This document shows, piece after piece, positions 11,518-21,725 of a stretch of 64,000 nucleotides of DNA. The translations under genes and the position numbers were made by a program. Below the pieces are notes generated by a model. It saw nothing but the letters and a program-made list of their open reading frames with translations, was not told where the DNA came from and searched no databases. Within the stretch, counting starts at the first letter, position 1. Each line of letters begins with the position of its first letter. Source of the DNA: Aradus depressus (taxonomy: Eukaryota; Arthropoda; Insecta; Hemiptera; Aradidae); contig OY759221.1 in NCBI GenBank assembly GCA_963662175.1, positions 17,264,027 through 17,328,026 on the forward strand. Direction: 5' to 3'.

Positions 11518-11655
11518 GCGTAGGGCTTTGGTCGCATGGTCTCACCATGGTTTGCGGGTTCGAATCCCGTCCGGGAGTTTTATTTCGTAGATGGAACTCC
11601 GTATCTGGATGGATGTCGTAAAACTAGATAACACAATGACATGGCTAATAATAAA

Positions 11656-12104
11656 TAAAGAAAAAATAAATAAATAAATTTCGCAGATCACATTACTAAC
11701 CTGCCTGAAGTTACTAATCTTCTTGTGTCAAATAAAAAACAAATTTATGTTACAAAAAATAAAATAAAAAAATAATTAATAAAAGAGAGAAAAGTTCAAT
11801 TAATGCTTTCATGAATCTTAAATATAATTTTTAAAAATCCTATCAAATGCAATTAAAATTCAATTAAACCAGATAATTGAGTAAATATCATTAAGCTCAT
11901 ATATCCCTCTCGACTAAATTGAAAATCCCTCAATACTGTCCTTTCCCAAATAAGCTCTCTCAACTGGTCTGACAATTTAACTACCTGTAATTGAGAGTGG
12001 CAACCTGCAGATAGCCCATACAGCAGCGTATCGTATACTGGCTGTTACTAATGGAAAAGTCATCAGTGTAGGATCGATTATGTATGATGTAGATATACAA
12101 ATAA
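11656..12104. other. unassigned sequence
   Basis: A-rich at the left after the SINE, otherwise featureless. Confidence 0.5.
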
Positions 12105-12235
12105 ATAATGAAAATATTATTTCTATTTCCCCAGCAGTATAGAAGTATAGGGGAAGTTATGTAGTCGGTCAGAAATTTCATATTGAGTTTTCAACGGAAT
12201 TTCATGTTTTTCAACCCCTAATTCTGAAATTTAGA
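12105..12235 (+). repeat. Rep-A palindromic terminus
   Basis: The plus-orientation end tttccccagcagtatagaag plus tataggggaagttatgtagt, then gagttttcaacggaatttca. It is followed directly by an inverted Rep-A start at 12240, an arrangement also seen at 36405-36568. Confidence 0.8.
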
Positions 12236-12429
12236 AGAAAAAAAAAGTCAGTGAATCCCGGCAATGTACTTCCCTAAAACGAATTAATCAATTAACTTTT
12301 CGCTCCCCCTCCAAAACCAGTCGACCGTTTGCGCTAATTTTCAACATATTCAACAGCTCCTAAATCCTCATACAACATTTTGTGTCGATAAATTCACTAC
12401 AACAGAAGTTATTACAGTTTTTCTCTACT

Positions 12430-12805
12430 CCCTTACGCCTAGCCCTAGAGGAAGGGATGCGCGGACAGTTCAGACCAATGCGCTGCAAGGACATCGTCCA
12501 GAATTGGATTGTGGAAAAATGGCAACAAAGTTGGTCACGATGCCCGGATGGCCGAACGACGTACGCATACTTCCCGGACGTCCGGGTACGCCTTGACTCA
12601 ACATGGGTACAGCCTAATCACTGGACGTCTCAAATATTATCAGGTCATGGTGATTTCAACTCCAAGCTGTTCTTCTTTCTCGACTTTCTCGACAAGATCG
12701 TATTTGGGACTGGATCTACGGCAGATAGTGACGGAAACGGACTACCCGATGTTCTGCCGATTCGTCGGCTCCTGGCGGGAGCAGAAACAGGCAATGTAAG
12801 ATGGT
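12430..12805 (+). pseudogene. R1-like LINE ORF2 C-terminal remnant
   Basis: The frame contains VEKWQQSWSRCPDGRTTYAY, then FPDVRVRL and LSGHGDFNSKL. This is the W-x-x-x-W ... GR-T ... (I/P)DV ... L-(S/T)-GHG-x-F series found after the RT domain in R1-clade and related polyproteins. The expected zinc-knuckle block is missing here through an internal deletion of about 110 bp near 12680-12710; the related copy at 41951 still has CSCG ... EH. The last part reads RSYLGLDLRQIVTETDYPMF in another frame, so at least one frameshift is present. Confidence 0.8.
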
Positions 12806-12894
12806 AACCCCTTGATCCCCGAGCTTGGACCAAACGTAGACTGGGTGATATTGCTGCAATGCAAGGCGCACCCTCTTTTGAAAGCAAACAAAAC

Positions 12895-12922
<28 letters not shown>
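12430..12922 (+). mobile_element. 5'-truncated R1-like LINE
   Basis: Flanked by near-identical 13-bp copies, gtttttctctact (12417-12429) and gtttttccctact (12923-12935). A long A-rich tail (aaacaaaac then A-only, about 12886-12922) precedes the second copy. A related element lies at 41951-42310. Confidence 0.88.
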
Positions 12923-12926
<4 letters not shown>

Positions 12927-13429
12927 TTCCCTACTGCCGATTTTCTCTCAAATTTAGCAGTTATTGTCCCCATGGGGTTTTGAGTAAATCGATACATTCA
13001 ATACATCGGCAGTTACTTATTTGAGCGATTTAGTTGAGCGTATTATCTCCTTTTCCCATCGGCCGATTCTGCTGAAAATTAATAAGTGGTTGTTCCTATA
13101 AGGTTTTAAATTTACTGAAAATTCGTATGGGTACATTCAGTCAACGGCAGTTTTTAGAGTTTTAGTTAAGTTTCCACCCCTAATCCCCCCCTTCCCTTTG
13201 GCCTATTTGACTGAAAATCAATATGTCATACATAGAGGATTCTGGTAACCCACATAAAATTTCTTGTTGAAATAAAATTTCCATTCATTCTATCGGGAGT
13301 TATCTTGTTCACAGACAGAAACACAGATTTTTTTTCCATTTTTTGGAATTATGTTTCTGAAAACATAAAACTCCGCATTGAATTGTTGGCCTACTTCATA
13401 ACATCCTCTATACTTCGTATTTTTTTTTA

Positions 13430-13580
13430 AGTTGAGCCCCCCTCTTTTCTCCTCTTCCCTTCTGCCGATTCAGCACAAAATTATTAAGTGTTGTCCTTAT
13501 AAAATTTTAAATTTACATATGAAAATGTGTGTGGATACATTCATTACAACGGCAGTTTTTAGAGTTTTAGTTAAGCTTTC
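13430..13580 (-). repeat. Rep-A fragment
   Basis: One module: gttgagcccccctcttttct, ctgccgattcagc, tgtgtggatacattcattac, ggcagtttttagag. Confidence 0.75.
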
Positions 13581-13769
13581 TAATTTAAAACAAAATTGAA
13601 TGTACATAAATTGTTTTCACGAGAGATAAGAGAGGATGTTTTGAGTATATAAATTAATACAATTTTCATTAAACAAATAGCCACTCTGTAATTTAGAAAT
13701 GTAAAAAAAAAAAAAAAAATACTAAAATTGAAGTAATTTGATCCGGTTTGGAAAAAAATAAAATACAAG

Positions 13770-13905
13770 GAAATTGGAAGACCCAACCGATCGTTGCGGC
13801 GAGTGGCGGGGTTCTACAACCGGCCGTAGCAGCATAAACGTATTATACCCCTCTACGCGGCGGACGGGTGGTGTGTCCCCACAGGGGTCTAGAACACCCG
13901 AAAAA
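13770..13905 (+). repeat. possible LINE 3' end
   Basis: A GC-rich island whose word ggttctacaa(cc)gg(c)cgtag also occurs at the stop codon of the RTE-like ORF near 31585. It may be a related 3' end, but too little coding sequence remains to be sure. Confidence 0.3.
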
Positions 13906-13945
13906 AAAATATATATATTAATTCGTTCTGGGGAAGTACAGATTA
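13906..13945 (+). repeat. Rep-A terminus
   Basis: Short remnant ending ttaattcgttctggggaagt. Confidence 0.7.
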
Positions 13946-14672
13946 CGCATTTTACTAATCACCGCCAAAGAGACGGATTAAAATGTAACTGCGAATTACA
14001 CTGATCGAAACGGACTGACTTGAAGGACACACTACAGGTTCCTCCACTCTTATAGGGAATAGAGTTAGTTTTACGTCTGTTCCCAACATTTTGACAGCAC
14101 TTTAACTTTCTAGACTAAACTAAAATCATCCTGGAACAAACTGAGTACTTTCTTTTATCTTTCCATCCCCTAACAAAGCATTAAATCCTGTCTCATAACA
14201 TATCAAAAGAGAAGGTACACACGAAGAGGCGGAGGAAGAGGGACGGCAGCGCATCATGAAGTCCAGGACTGACAACGATGTTAGCGGTACATCATCTTAT
14301 AAGGAATTCTGTTCTTCTCCGGAAAATCGGCTCGGCTGGCCTGGGTCAGTGTTTTCATTAAATACATTCTAAAATATGCAGTTTGTTTCAATAGTCTTTT
14401 GGTTTTAGGTAAACCTTGCACCGCCATGCGGAGTTTTTGGAAGAGATTTTAAAATTGCCTCGCGCTTTGTTGTGCCACGCAAGACGATGCGTTTGCTAAG
14501 CTCTCATACTTACTTCGCCGATTGACAGCATTCGTTGGAGTCCGAACTTTAAGAAAGTGTAATTTGAATCCGAATAACGTTTGACTGGGAACTAAAGCTT
14601 TCTATATCCTTCTAATGTCTTGACTGTAATGTTTGTCTGTGGTGGAGTTGTCTTTATATTTTATAATTTACT
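13946..14672. other. unassigned sequence with one local duplication
   Basis: About 14090-14225 resembles 15130-15245 (shared gagta-ctttc/ccttc ... taaatcctgtc(t/a)cataac ... caaaagA), so an old repeat is spread over both. No ORF. Confidence 0.45.
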
Positions 14673-14996
14673 TTAGGTTAGGTTAGGTTTTATGACTCAT
14701 GCCCGGGCTTTAACAACGAGGTCATATCGCCTACTACCAGAGCGCTCTTTCGTCACTCTGGTGGACATGAGCCCGACTCTACTGTGGGAGTCCTAAATTT
14801 TGCCAACCCTAAATTTTTATTCATCTAGGGTAGGGGTCTTTAACGAGTACCTGACATCGTACAGGCTCGGGACCATCGCTTAACGTCCCATCCGAAGGAC
14901 GGCGTGCTTAAGTTTATTTTACCTCCCAGATAAAATAAACTAAGGGCCTTGAGCTCAGAAGTCAAGCACGCATACCACTGAGCTACCGGCGCCCTC
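14673..14996 (-). mobile_element. SINE-A copy lacking its B box
   Basis: The tail has three TTAGG units. The body is near consensus, but taagggcc is joined directly to ttgagctcagaagtc, deleting the segment with the B box and flanking arms. Flanks taatttactt and taattttctt could be a diverged TSD. Confidence 0.93.
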
Positions 14997-15019
14997 TAAT
15001 TTTCTTTAATTAGGTACAT

Positions 15020-15068
15020 TAGATCGAAATTTTGTAGGGGGGCCCTCTGCCCCCCTAGCTACGCCAAC
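15020..15068 (-). mobile_element. hAT terminus fragment
   Basis: On the reverse strand this reads TTGGCGTAGCTAGGGGGGCA followed by a GGCCCCCC block, the typical hAT end (CAGTGGCGTAGC type). The SINE-A head lies next to it; the other end is not found. Confidence 0.45.
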
Positions 15069-15799
15069 GACTCTAGTCAATTCAATCACAGTAGATAACG
15101 GATTACTTCTCCAAATCTCTGCTTAGAGACCACATTTGACTAGAAACATCTCGTGGCAGACCGAGTACCTTCCTTGTTCTGATGACCATCCTCTTACAAG
15201 AGACTAAATCCTGTCACATAACATGACAAAAGAAAAGCACCCTTATAAAGTCCTCTTGTTGTTCTGAATAAAAGCTTTCCACTTGGCAAGAGAAGACTTC
15301 ACTCATCCTCAGGACTCAACTAGAAATAAAAATATCAGAACAACTCCTTGAATACAAATGAACCTGGACAACGGAAGACAACGCAGACATTCATAGCCCG
15401 ACCCTTTTTGTTGCCAATGTTGCTATTTTACTGTCCACAGCCGACCCTGTATATTTATACCCTTTCCTGACCCTGTATCCTTCTTCAGTCTGACCCACTT
15501 CTCGTTTAGGGAGGATCATAAGGGTACTAAACAAAGCAGACAACTCTGAGACATCTTATTACTTTTCTTTATTTTTATTATTGACCTACTTGCTGTCAGG
15601 ATTGTGGAATAAACAACACTTTATGACTTATATGAAGAGAGCCATAAACTATTTTTATTTTACGATTGTGTGAAACAATAATCTGTTTTTGATTTCTGCC
15701 TTTATTTCACACTTTGAAATATGGCATTTGAAAACTGCAATATTTCAGAGACCATAATATAAATCTTGGACCAACGATTTTTCAGTTTCAGACTTCCAT
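15069..15799. other. unassigned sequence
   Basis: Apart from the duplicated segment near 15130-15245, nothing is recognised. Confidence 0.5.
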
Positions 15800-15865
15800 T
15801 ACTACGTCAGTTCATGAACTGACTATTTCATAAAACTATTTTTATGAAAAATAATATGTGTCATC

Positions 15866-16714
15866 CAGTGGCGTAGCGTAGTAGGGGCGGCAAAATTTCA
15901 CAATAAATAATAATAATATCTTGTAAATATTTGAACCATTTCATATTTTTGTCGCACCTACGATTCGGACCAATCGGAATGAGCACGGCATTTGTGGACT
16001 CACTTGAATTATTAAAATTTATTGTGAAATCCAAGCTGGAAGATACTCTGCCCAATATTATAATAATGCTCCGAATATTCTTCGCCATAAGCAATGCCAG
16101 CTGTGAGAGAAGTTTTTCAAAATTGAAATTGATTAAAAATTATTTAAGATCAACAATGAATACTTTAAGGCTAACCAGTCTGGCTATCTTGTCTATTGAG
16201 CAAGAGGTGTGTGATGCTATAGACATTGATAGTGCAATGAAAGACTTTGCTCTTAAAAAAAGTAGACGAATAAAGTTTTAGTTAAAGACAGAAGTTTTGT
16301 TTTTAATTCTAACAAGTATATTAGTTTTCAATAAAAATATAAATATTAACAGTATGGTCGTAGTTCTAATTGGAAGTCGATTTGCGTTTTATATTCAATT
16401 CTCTAATAACTTAATCTTAATGATCGTCAAGGTATAATCATAAGTGTTCTATACCTGTTATATCAATGTAAGTGACACACGTGTAAGAATTTTTGTTATA
16501 AATGTGATTATTATATTGTAAAACATATATATATATATATATATATGACTTTTTTTATTTGTAACCTGTACAATACACAATAATGATGCCTGTTCTTGCC
16601 GAAAAGTTCTTTAGAATTACTGTATATTATAGTCTTTTAAATTTAAATACCTAAATAAGAGGGCGGCAAAATGTTCTTCCGCCCCGGGCGGCTGACACCC
16701 ATACTACACCACTG
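15866..16714 (+). mobile_element. hAT element, internally deleted
   Basis: Exact 8-bp TSD GTGTCATC at 15858-15865 and 16715-16722. The left end is CAGTGGCGTAGCGTAG and the right end, read inward, is CAGTGGTGTAGTATGG. The 849 bp include a GGGCGGCAAAA subterminal word at both ends and a C-terminal transposase ORF. The target is Rep-A: joining the flanks restores its word tgtgtcatccttttggggt. Confidence 0.94.
15931..16281 (+). pseudogene. hAT transposase C-terminal region
   Basis: A frame of 116 codons ending in a normal stop. LPNIIIMLRIFFAISNASCE and then RSFSKLKLIKNYLRSTM form the hAT dimerisation domain, with the typical SNASCERSFSKLK motif followed by R-x-T-M and an L-x-x-L-A-I-L-S-IE block. 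It resembles the zf-MYM/TTF-zinc-finger hAT group in insects. The catalytic DDE core and N-terminal zinc finger are absent, so this is an internal-deletion derivative. The ATG at 15931 is probably just the first in-frame methionine, not the original start. Confidence 0.85.
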
Positions 16715-16722
16715 GTGTCATC

Positions 16723-16970
16723 CTTTTGGGGTAACGAATTTAAAATATACAATTTCATGCCAATACATTCATTAAATCAGCAGTCAGTGTGATTTTTACT
16801 TTGAGATCCTCTCAGCCCTGCTCTGGATAAATATACATTATTTCGTATCGATACATCAATTCTATTGAGAATTATTATATTGATATTACCAAAAAAAAAC
16901 CACCAAAACATGAAATTCCGTTGAAAACTCCGCATAAAATTTCTGAGGAATTATAAAATGTCCTGAAATT
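16723..16970 (-). repeat. Rep-A part right of the hAT
   Basis: Continues the repeat interrupted by the hAT: gtaacgaatttaaaatatac, catgccaatacattc, then the end words aaattccgttgaaaactccg. Confidence 0.75.
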
Positions 16971-17424
16971 TTCATGGGTATCCTTTCTCTGTTAAAATTC
17001 AAATGGGGAGACCTCTGAAATTTCCGAGGGGTGAATGACAAAATTTATAGTTACGCAGTTGGTAAAAGCAACATAAATTCTGGAAACAATTTGAGGTGAA
17101 AAAGGAATTGGTATAAATGTTTATTGTAGGTACTTTTTTTCTGTACTAACATCAATAGCACCTGCCTCCACTTGTCCAATAAAAAAAATAATTAAATTAA
17201 GGTAAAATTTAATTTAACAAATTTGGCTTGACACTATTCTCACTCCTAAATTATTGCACCTTCTTTATTACAGTAAGTAGAAGTTTTAAAGACAAATGAC
17301 GTTCTCGTTTAAATAAAATATTCCAGTTTCAGGGACAGCCACTTTAAATAAAATATAACACGAGAAAATTTACTGAATAAAGAATACCTAGTTGTTATTT
17401 TATAAGTGAATATCAGAAAACACA
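16971..17424. other. unassigned sequence
   Basis: Nothing recognised. Confidence 0.5.
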
Positions 17425-17521
17425 ACCAAATATAATCGGAAAATCACCGACATTATACTTCGGCATCCTCCCTAGTGCAAACTAATCCTAAATTTTGCTC
17501 TTCATCTGAAACCAATGCTAC

Positions 17522-18231
17522 GTTTCCATGGGTTGTTGAAAATGTTTTGAAAATCAAAAATGTTTTGAAAAGTCATGAAAACACTTGTTTCAAGGTCGAT
17601 AAGCCTTTTTCTGAGGTATGATCCAATTTTGAGATTTCGAATGTTCATGAAAACGCTAAGAAATTCAATATTCAAAATGTGGCTGCGTTCTAAAACTCAC
17701 CACCAGAGGAAATAGTTGTGTTAAATATCGATTACTTATAAAACATCGATATGTACCGAATACCAAATTCATAGAAATTTTTTTTGCAGTTTTTTGAAGG
17801 TTATGTTTTGGTTTTGAGTTGAAAGCGTGGTGAAGTTGTATAAGAAGTTAAATTTGTGATTTAGTTTTTTTTTTTTGTTCTGCTTTATAGTTTATATAAT
17901 TTTTTTTGTTTTTTAAGTAAAATGTCTGAAAGAAATTTGTGATCTAGCGACGAAACAAGAGCATTAATAGCAATGTGGGAATAATGGAAAACAACCTTTT
18001 GTATTTGTAACCGTTCCAATAGTTTTTAGTATCGACAAAAATAAAATAACTCGATAATATCGATATGACTTATAACCTGATTTATTTGTAAACCTCGAGG
18101 AAGGTTTTTTTTTTTTGGTGACAGCTATCATTTTGAAAATGTGTTGAAATTTTTTTTTAAAACAGTCATGAAAACGCACCATTTTGAAAAAAACATTAAT
18201 TTTGAAAATATTTTCAATAACCCATGAAAAC
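17522..18231 (+). mobile_element. TIR element with SANT-like relic (Harbinger-like)
   Basis: The left end GTTTCCATGGGTTGTTGAAA and the right end read inward, GTTTTCATGGGTTATTGAAA, begin inverted repeats of about 35 bp. An ATG near 17922 starts MSERNL-stop-SSDETRALIAMW. If the stop was a tryptophan codon, this is the start of a Myb/SANT-like domain of the kind carried by PIF/Harbinger elements. No clear TSD. Confidence 0.6.
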
Positions 18232-18266
18232 TAAGTACACGTTATCGATTTGGTTGGAAATCAATA

Positions 18267-18671
18267 CAGTAGAACCTCGATTAACCGAGTTCGCGATTAA
18301 CCGTGGTGGGTAAGCAATAAGTATAAGTTCCTAGAGACAGAGTAGAGTGACAATGATGACAGTATTGGAGCTAAAGATGAAAACATTCAGACAAGTCAAA
18401 CAATGGAATCAGTTGATGTTCTCCTGAACTTCTGCGAACAGGAAAATTTTGATTTCCATGACGTCATGAGAAAAAATTAGAACTGAAGTAAGGAAAATCA
18501 TTTCAAACCGCAAAAAACAAAGAAGGATTACTTCATATTTCAAGGCCTGATAATGTTATAACATGACAATGTACACACATATGTAATTAGTTGAATAAAA
18601 AGTGTCTCGATTATCCGTGATTTTCATTTATACCTCTCTCCCCATTACCCCGGATAATCGAGGTTCTACTT
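18267..18671 (+). mobile_element. pogo/Tigger-like element, internally deleted
   Basis: The left end CAGTAGAACCTCGATTAACC follows a TA. The right end, read inward, is a-GTAGAACCTCGATTATCCG with the outer bases mutated. Inside is a frame with SVDVLLNFCEQENFDFHDVM, which resembles the C-terminal tail of Tigger/jerky-type transposases. The DDE domain is deleted. Confidence 0.85.
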
Positions 18672-18852
18672 TATGTATCTTACTCAAGGATTACTAAATC
18701 TTTATACATAGTTATTAAGATTTTTAAATATCAATCCCATCATTTGGTCACCCATTCCCCCCTCCTAACCCTCCTCTCCTTGAGCCGATGCGGCTGAAAA
18801 TTGATAGATGTCCTCAAGCGAGCTCGGGTTTAGGGGAAGATATGTAACTGGT

Positions 18853-19045
18853 GAGGGCGCCGGTAGCTTAGTGGTATCTGTGATTGCTTACTGAGCTCAC
18901 GGTTGTGGCTTCGAAACCCGGTCGAGAACTTTAGTTTATTTTGTCCTTGGGATGAGACGTTAAGCGATGGTCCCGAGCCTGTGCGATGTGAGGTACTCGT
19001 TAAAGACCCCTATCCTACTATAGATAACTAAACCTGGGCAGGCAA
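18853..19045 (+). mobile_element. SINE-A copy, 3'-incomplete
   Basis: The head gggcgccggtagcttagtgg and B box ggcttcgaaaccc are present. The body stops matching after gacccctatcctac. Confidence 0.85.
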
Positions 19046-19049
19046 TTTA

Positions 19050-19285
19050 TATTTAAATGATGTCACCCATGAATTTTCCGTGAAATCGGTCGGTGAGAAG
19101 GATCAGAGAAGAGGGACACAAATACCCTAATAACTATCGACATAATGAATGTATCGACACACAATTTAGTATGAGGATTCAGAAGCCACTATTTAAGTCA
19201 AATATTGAATTTAAGCCCAAACGGTCGATTGGTTTTCAAGGGAGAGCGAAAACGTAATTGATTAATTCGTGCTGGAGCAGAAGCG
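19050..19285 (+). repeat. Rep-A fragment
   Basis: Has the aactatcgacataatgaatg module and the terminus cttaattgattaattcgtgc-type words ending tgctgga. Confidence 0.75.
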
Positions 19286-19589
19286 TGTTCTGGCAAAAAA
19301 ATCAATTGCGCGAATACACCTGAGAAGTCTGTAAATTGTCGATGGAAGCAGCGTAAATTTTGTTAGTTGAAGTTCTCAGAACATTGCTGTTGATATGCCA
19401 AAAATAAACATTATTCATTTCTTTTTGACAAAGTATAACTCATAAAAGATTTTTTTTATGCCCTTCCTCACTTCTGTGTCAACTGTATCTGCTGTTTTTA
19501 TTAGTATTATTATTTTTATATTAATTGATTACAATAATATATAGATAAATCTATTGTTTATTTGTTAATTTTATTTTATTGTATCGAAC
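19286..19589. other. unassigned sequence
   Basis: AT-rich. Nothing recognised. Confidence 0.5.
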
Positions 19590-19725
19590 GTATCGTCATG
19601 AAATTGAGTATGAGCTTTCAAAGTGCCTGTGTAAGTTAACTATTGACTTTTAGACAAAACGATCGACTGGTTATAGAGGGAGAGAGAAAACTTAATTGAT
19701 TAATCGTGCCGAGAGGTAAAATATG
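19590..19725 (+). repeat. Rep-A fragment
   Basis: Terminal module with aaacgatcgactggtta and aacttaattgattaatcgtg. Confidence 0.7.
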
Positions 19726-19730
19726 AATTT

Positions 19731-19922
19731 TCATGCTTGGACTTTAACTATGAAGTCATATCGCCTACTACCAGTTCACATGAGTCCGAGACTACTTTGG
19801 GATTCCTAAATTTGGCTTTCCCAGGTTTTATTGCCAAGGATAGGGCTTATTGAGTACCAGACATCGCACAGGTTCAGGACCATCGTTTAACGCGCCACCC
19901 AAAGATCGACGTGCTAAACGTT
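19731..19922 (-). mobile_element. SINE-A copy, headless and diverged
   Basis: Matches the 3' and middle parts (tttaactatgaagtcatatc, cgcctactaccag, gagtaccagacatcgcacag). The tRNA head is missing. Confidence 0.8.
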
Positions 19923-20699
19923 TCATTTTCAAATGTTAAATGTACACTTTTTTTTAAAAGTATTTCTATTATACTGACTTATTATATTCTAAATCCTATA
20001 GTGTAAAATATAACGCCGCCCTGTTCTCCGACCCGGTTCCAGGAAGTCAACCTTTCCCATTGTTCAATCGTCTGCAAATGATGCCGACGATTCTATTGAA
20101 CATAGTTGAGCGTTCTTTAAGGCGACAAAATGACTAACGGCGATTTTTCTACGATTCTTTGGCATTTGACCACAATAAAAAAAAATAATAATAAATACAA
20201 TATTTATGACATTCCGCACTCCAGAAATTGAGTCTTGTTCCAATGTATTTTTAATAATTAAAAAAAAAAATAAATAGCCAGGAAATGGATTCGATTAGGG
20301 GACTTTGGGACTGTCGCCACCTTTCTCCTGAAGGTCCGGGCCCTGCCGCTGCACTGACCCCACCAATTTCCCCTTCTAAATTTGGTTAAGCAACGTTGTA
20401 TTCAATTTCAAATTAAATACATAAATATACTGCGGGGAATTTATTGATTTTAGTTTCAAAAAGGGGGAATTTCTCTCTCTATTAGACTAATGAAGACCGA
20501 GGGTCCGATGTAAATAATTGAGCGGTCTTCACAGCGGACAAAGAGAAGTCTGTTTTAATTATCCAAATTAAATGTATACAAACATTATGTTTGCCAATGG
20601 GGATGACCAACCTTTTAAATATAGCTTTCATCCCCAAAATAATCAAATCACTCCACGTTCAAAACTCTAAAGTTTTTTCTTAATTTGCCAAAACGTTTT
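19923..20699. other. unassigned sequence
   Basis: Includes a GC-richer stretch at 20010-20110 and 20310-20370 but no convincing reading frame. Confidence 0.5.
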
Positions 20700-20737
20700 A
20701 TACTTCCCCAGCTATAAAAAGTTTAGGAGAAATGATA
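20700..20737 (+). repeat. Rep-A terminus cut by SINE-A
   Basis: Reads tacttccccagctataaaaa and aggagaaatgat, then breaks at the SINE junction. Confidence 0.8.
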
Positions 20738-21019
20738 TAACCCGGGCTTTAACTACGAGGTCATATCGCCTACTACCAGAGAGCTCTTTCGTCACTCTGG
20801 TGGACATGAGCCCGACTCTACTGAGGGAGTACTAAATTTTGCCTATCTAAGTATATTCACCTAGGATAGGAATCTTCTATCAACGTCCCATTCGAAGGAC
20901 GGCGTGCTCAAGGTTTTTTTTCACCTCTTAGATAAAAAAACCTAAGGGCCTCGGTCGGGTTTCGAACCCGCGATCTTGAGCTCAGTAATTAAGCGTACCG
21001 CTGAGCTACCGGTTCCCTC
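20738..21019 (-). mobile_element. SINE-A copy
   Basis: Reverse-strand copy without the AACCT tail, with small deletions in the middle. The B-box complement gggtttcgaaccc is intact. Its head faces the head of the next SINE-A at 21165. Confidence 0.92.
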
Positions 21020-21164
21020 AACAATAAAGTGAAGAATATTAAAAAATAATAGTAAATTTATACATAAATAAATAAAATAACTACAAAATAAGAATGTGAA
21101 TAAAAATAAACCATAAAATATGAGATAGAACAAAAAAATAATAAAATAAAGAAAAATATACAAG

Positions 21165-21489
21165 AAGCTCAGTGGTATGCGTGCTTACTGAGTTCAAGAT
21201 CGCAGGTTCGAAACACGGCCGAAGTTGGTTTTTATCTAGAAGGTTAAAAAACCATAAGCACGCCATCCTTCGGATGGGACGTTAAGCGATGGTCTCGAGC
21301 CTGTACGATGTCAGGTACTCGTTAAAAACCCCTCCACCCTAGATGAATAAAAATTTAGAGTAGGCAAAATTAAGAACTCCTTTAGTAGAGTCAGGCTCAT
21401 GTCCAACAGAGTGACGAAAGAGTAAGTACACTGGTAGTAGGCGATGTGACCTCGTAGTTAAAGCCAGGGAGTGAGTCATAATAACTAAG
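21165..21489 (+). mobile_element. SINE-A copy
   Basis: Plus-strand copy with B box ggttcgaaacacg and a tail ending gtcataataactaag (the ATAACTAAC type). It is separated from the inverted copy on the left by about 145 bp of AT-rich sequence. Confidence 0.92.
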
Positions 21490-21589
21490 TATCTATAAGA
21501 AAATCGAGGAGGACAGCACTGTCCAGCAGTGGAAGAAGACCGATCGAAATTAAAGTAGATCCCGAGGCCAACGCCAACTCAGCCTTCTT

Positions 21590-21725
21590 GGAGGATTGTG
21601 CGAATGGGATACTGAAAATGAAAAAAGTGTAGTCACAAGTCCCTATGTAAGTCAACTATCGATAATTAGACCAAAGGATCGATTGATTTTGAATGGAGAG
21701 CAAATGATTCGTTCTTGGGAAATTT
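21590..21725 (+). repeat. Rep-A fragment
   Basis: Terminal module: ccctatgtaagtcaactatc, gatcgattgattttgaatgg, cgttcttggga. Confidence 0.75.

Larger units (their letters stand above)
10727..11655 (+). mobile_element. SINE-B copy split by a hAT
   Basis: The head ggggctatggtggccgtgc and gctagagcgtaggg (10727-10762) continue after the insertion at 11518 with gcgtagggctttggtcgc, the B box gggttcgaatccc and the 3' part to about 11655. Removing 10763-11525 restores a continuous SINE. Confidence 0.9.
12240..13425 (-). repeat. Rep-A copy split by an R1-like LINE
   Basis: The left part (12240-12429) runs from cagtgaatcccggcaatg to the gtttttctctact target. The right part (12923-13425) continues with three internal modules and ends near ctatacttcgtattttt. 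Confidence 0.85.
17425..18830 (-). repeat. Rep-A copy split by two DNA transposons
   Basis: The pieces 17425-17520, 18232-18266 and 18672-18830 line up with consecutive Rep-A words (aaaatcaccgac, gtttgg-gctgaaatcaat, ccgatgcggctgaaaattga). Between them lie a SANT-type TIR element and a pogo relic. Confidence 0.65.

Noticed and set aside
12130..12165. a true loxP-type site
   Set aside because: Only the TATACGAAGTATA core resembles loxP; arms and spacer differ and the sequence is a repeat terminus.
12645..12997. minus-strand ORFs opposite the R1-like LINE
   Set aside because: Shadows of the real LINE frame and of the poly-A tail.
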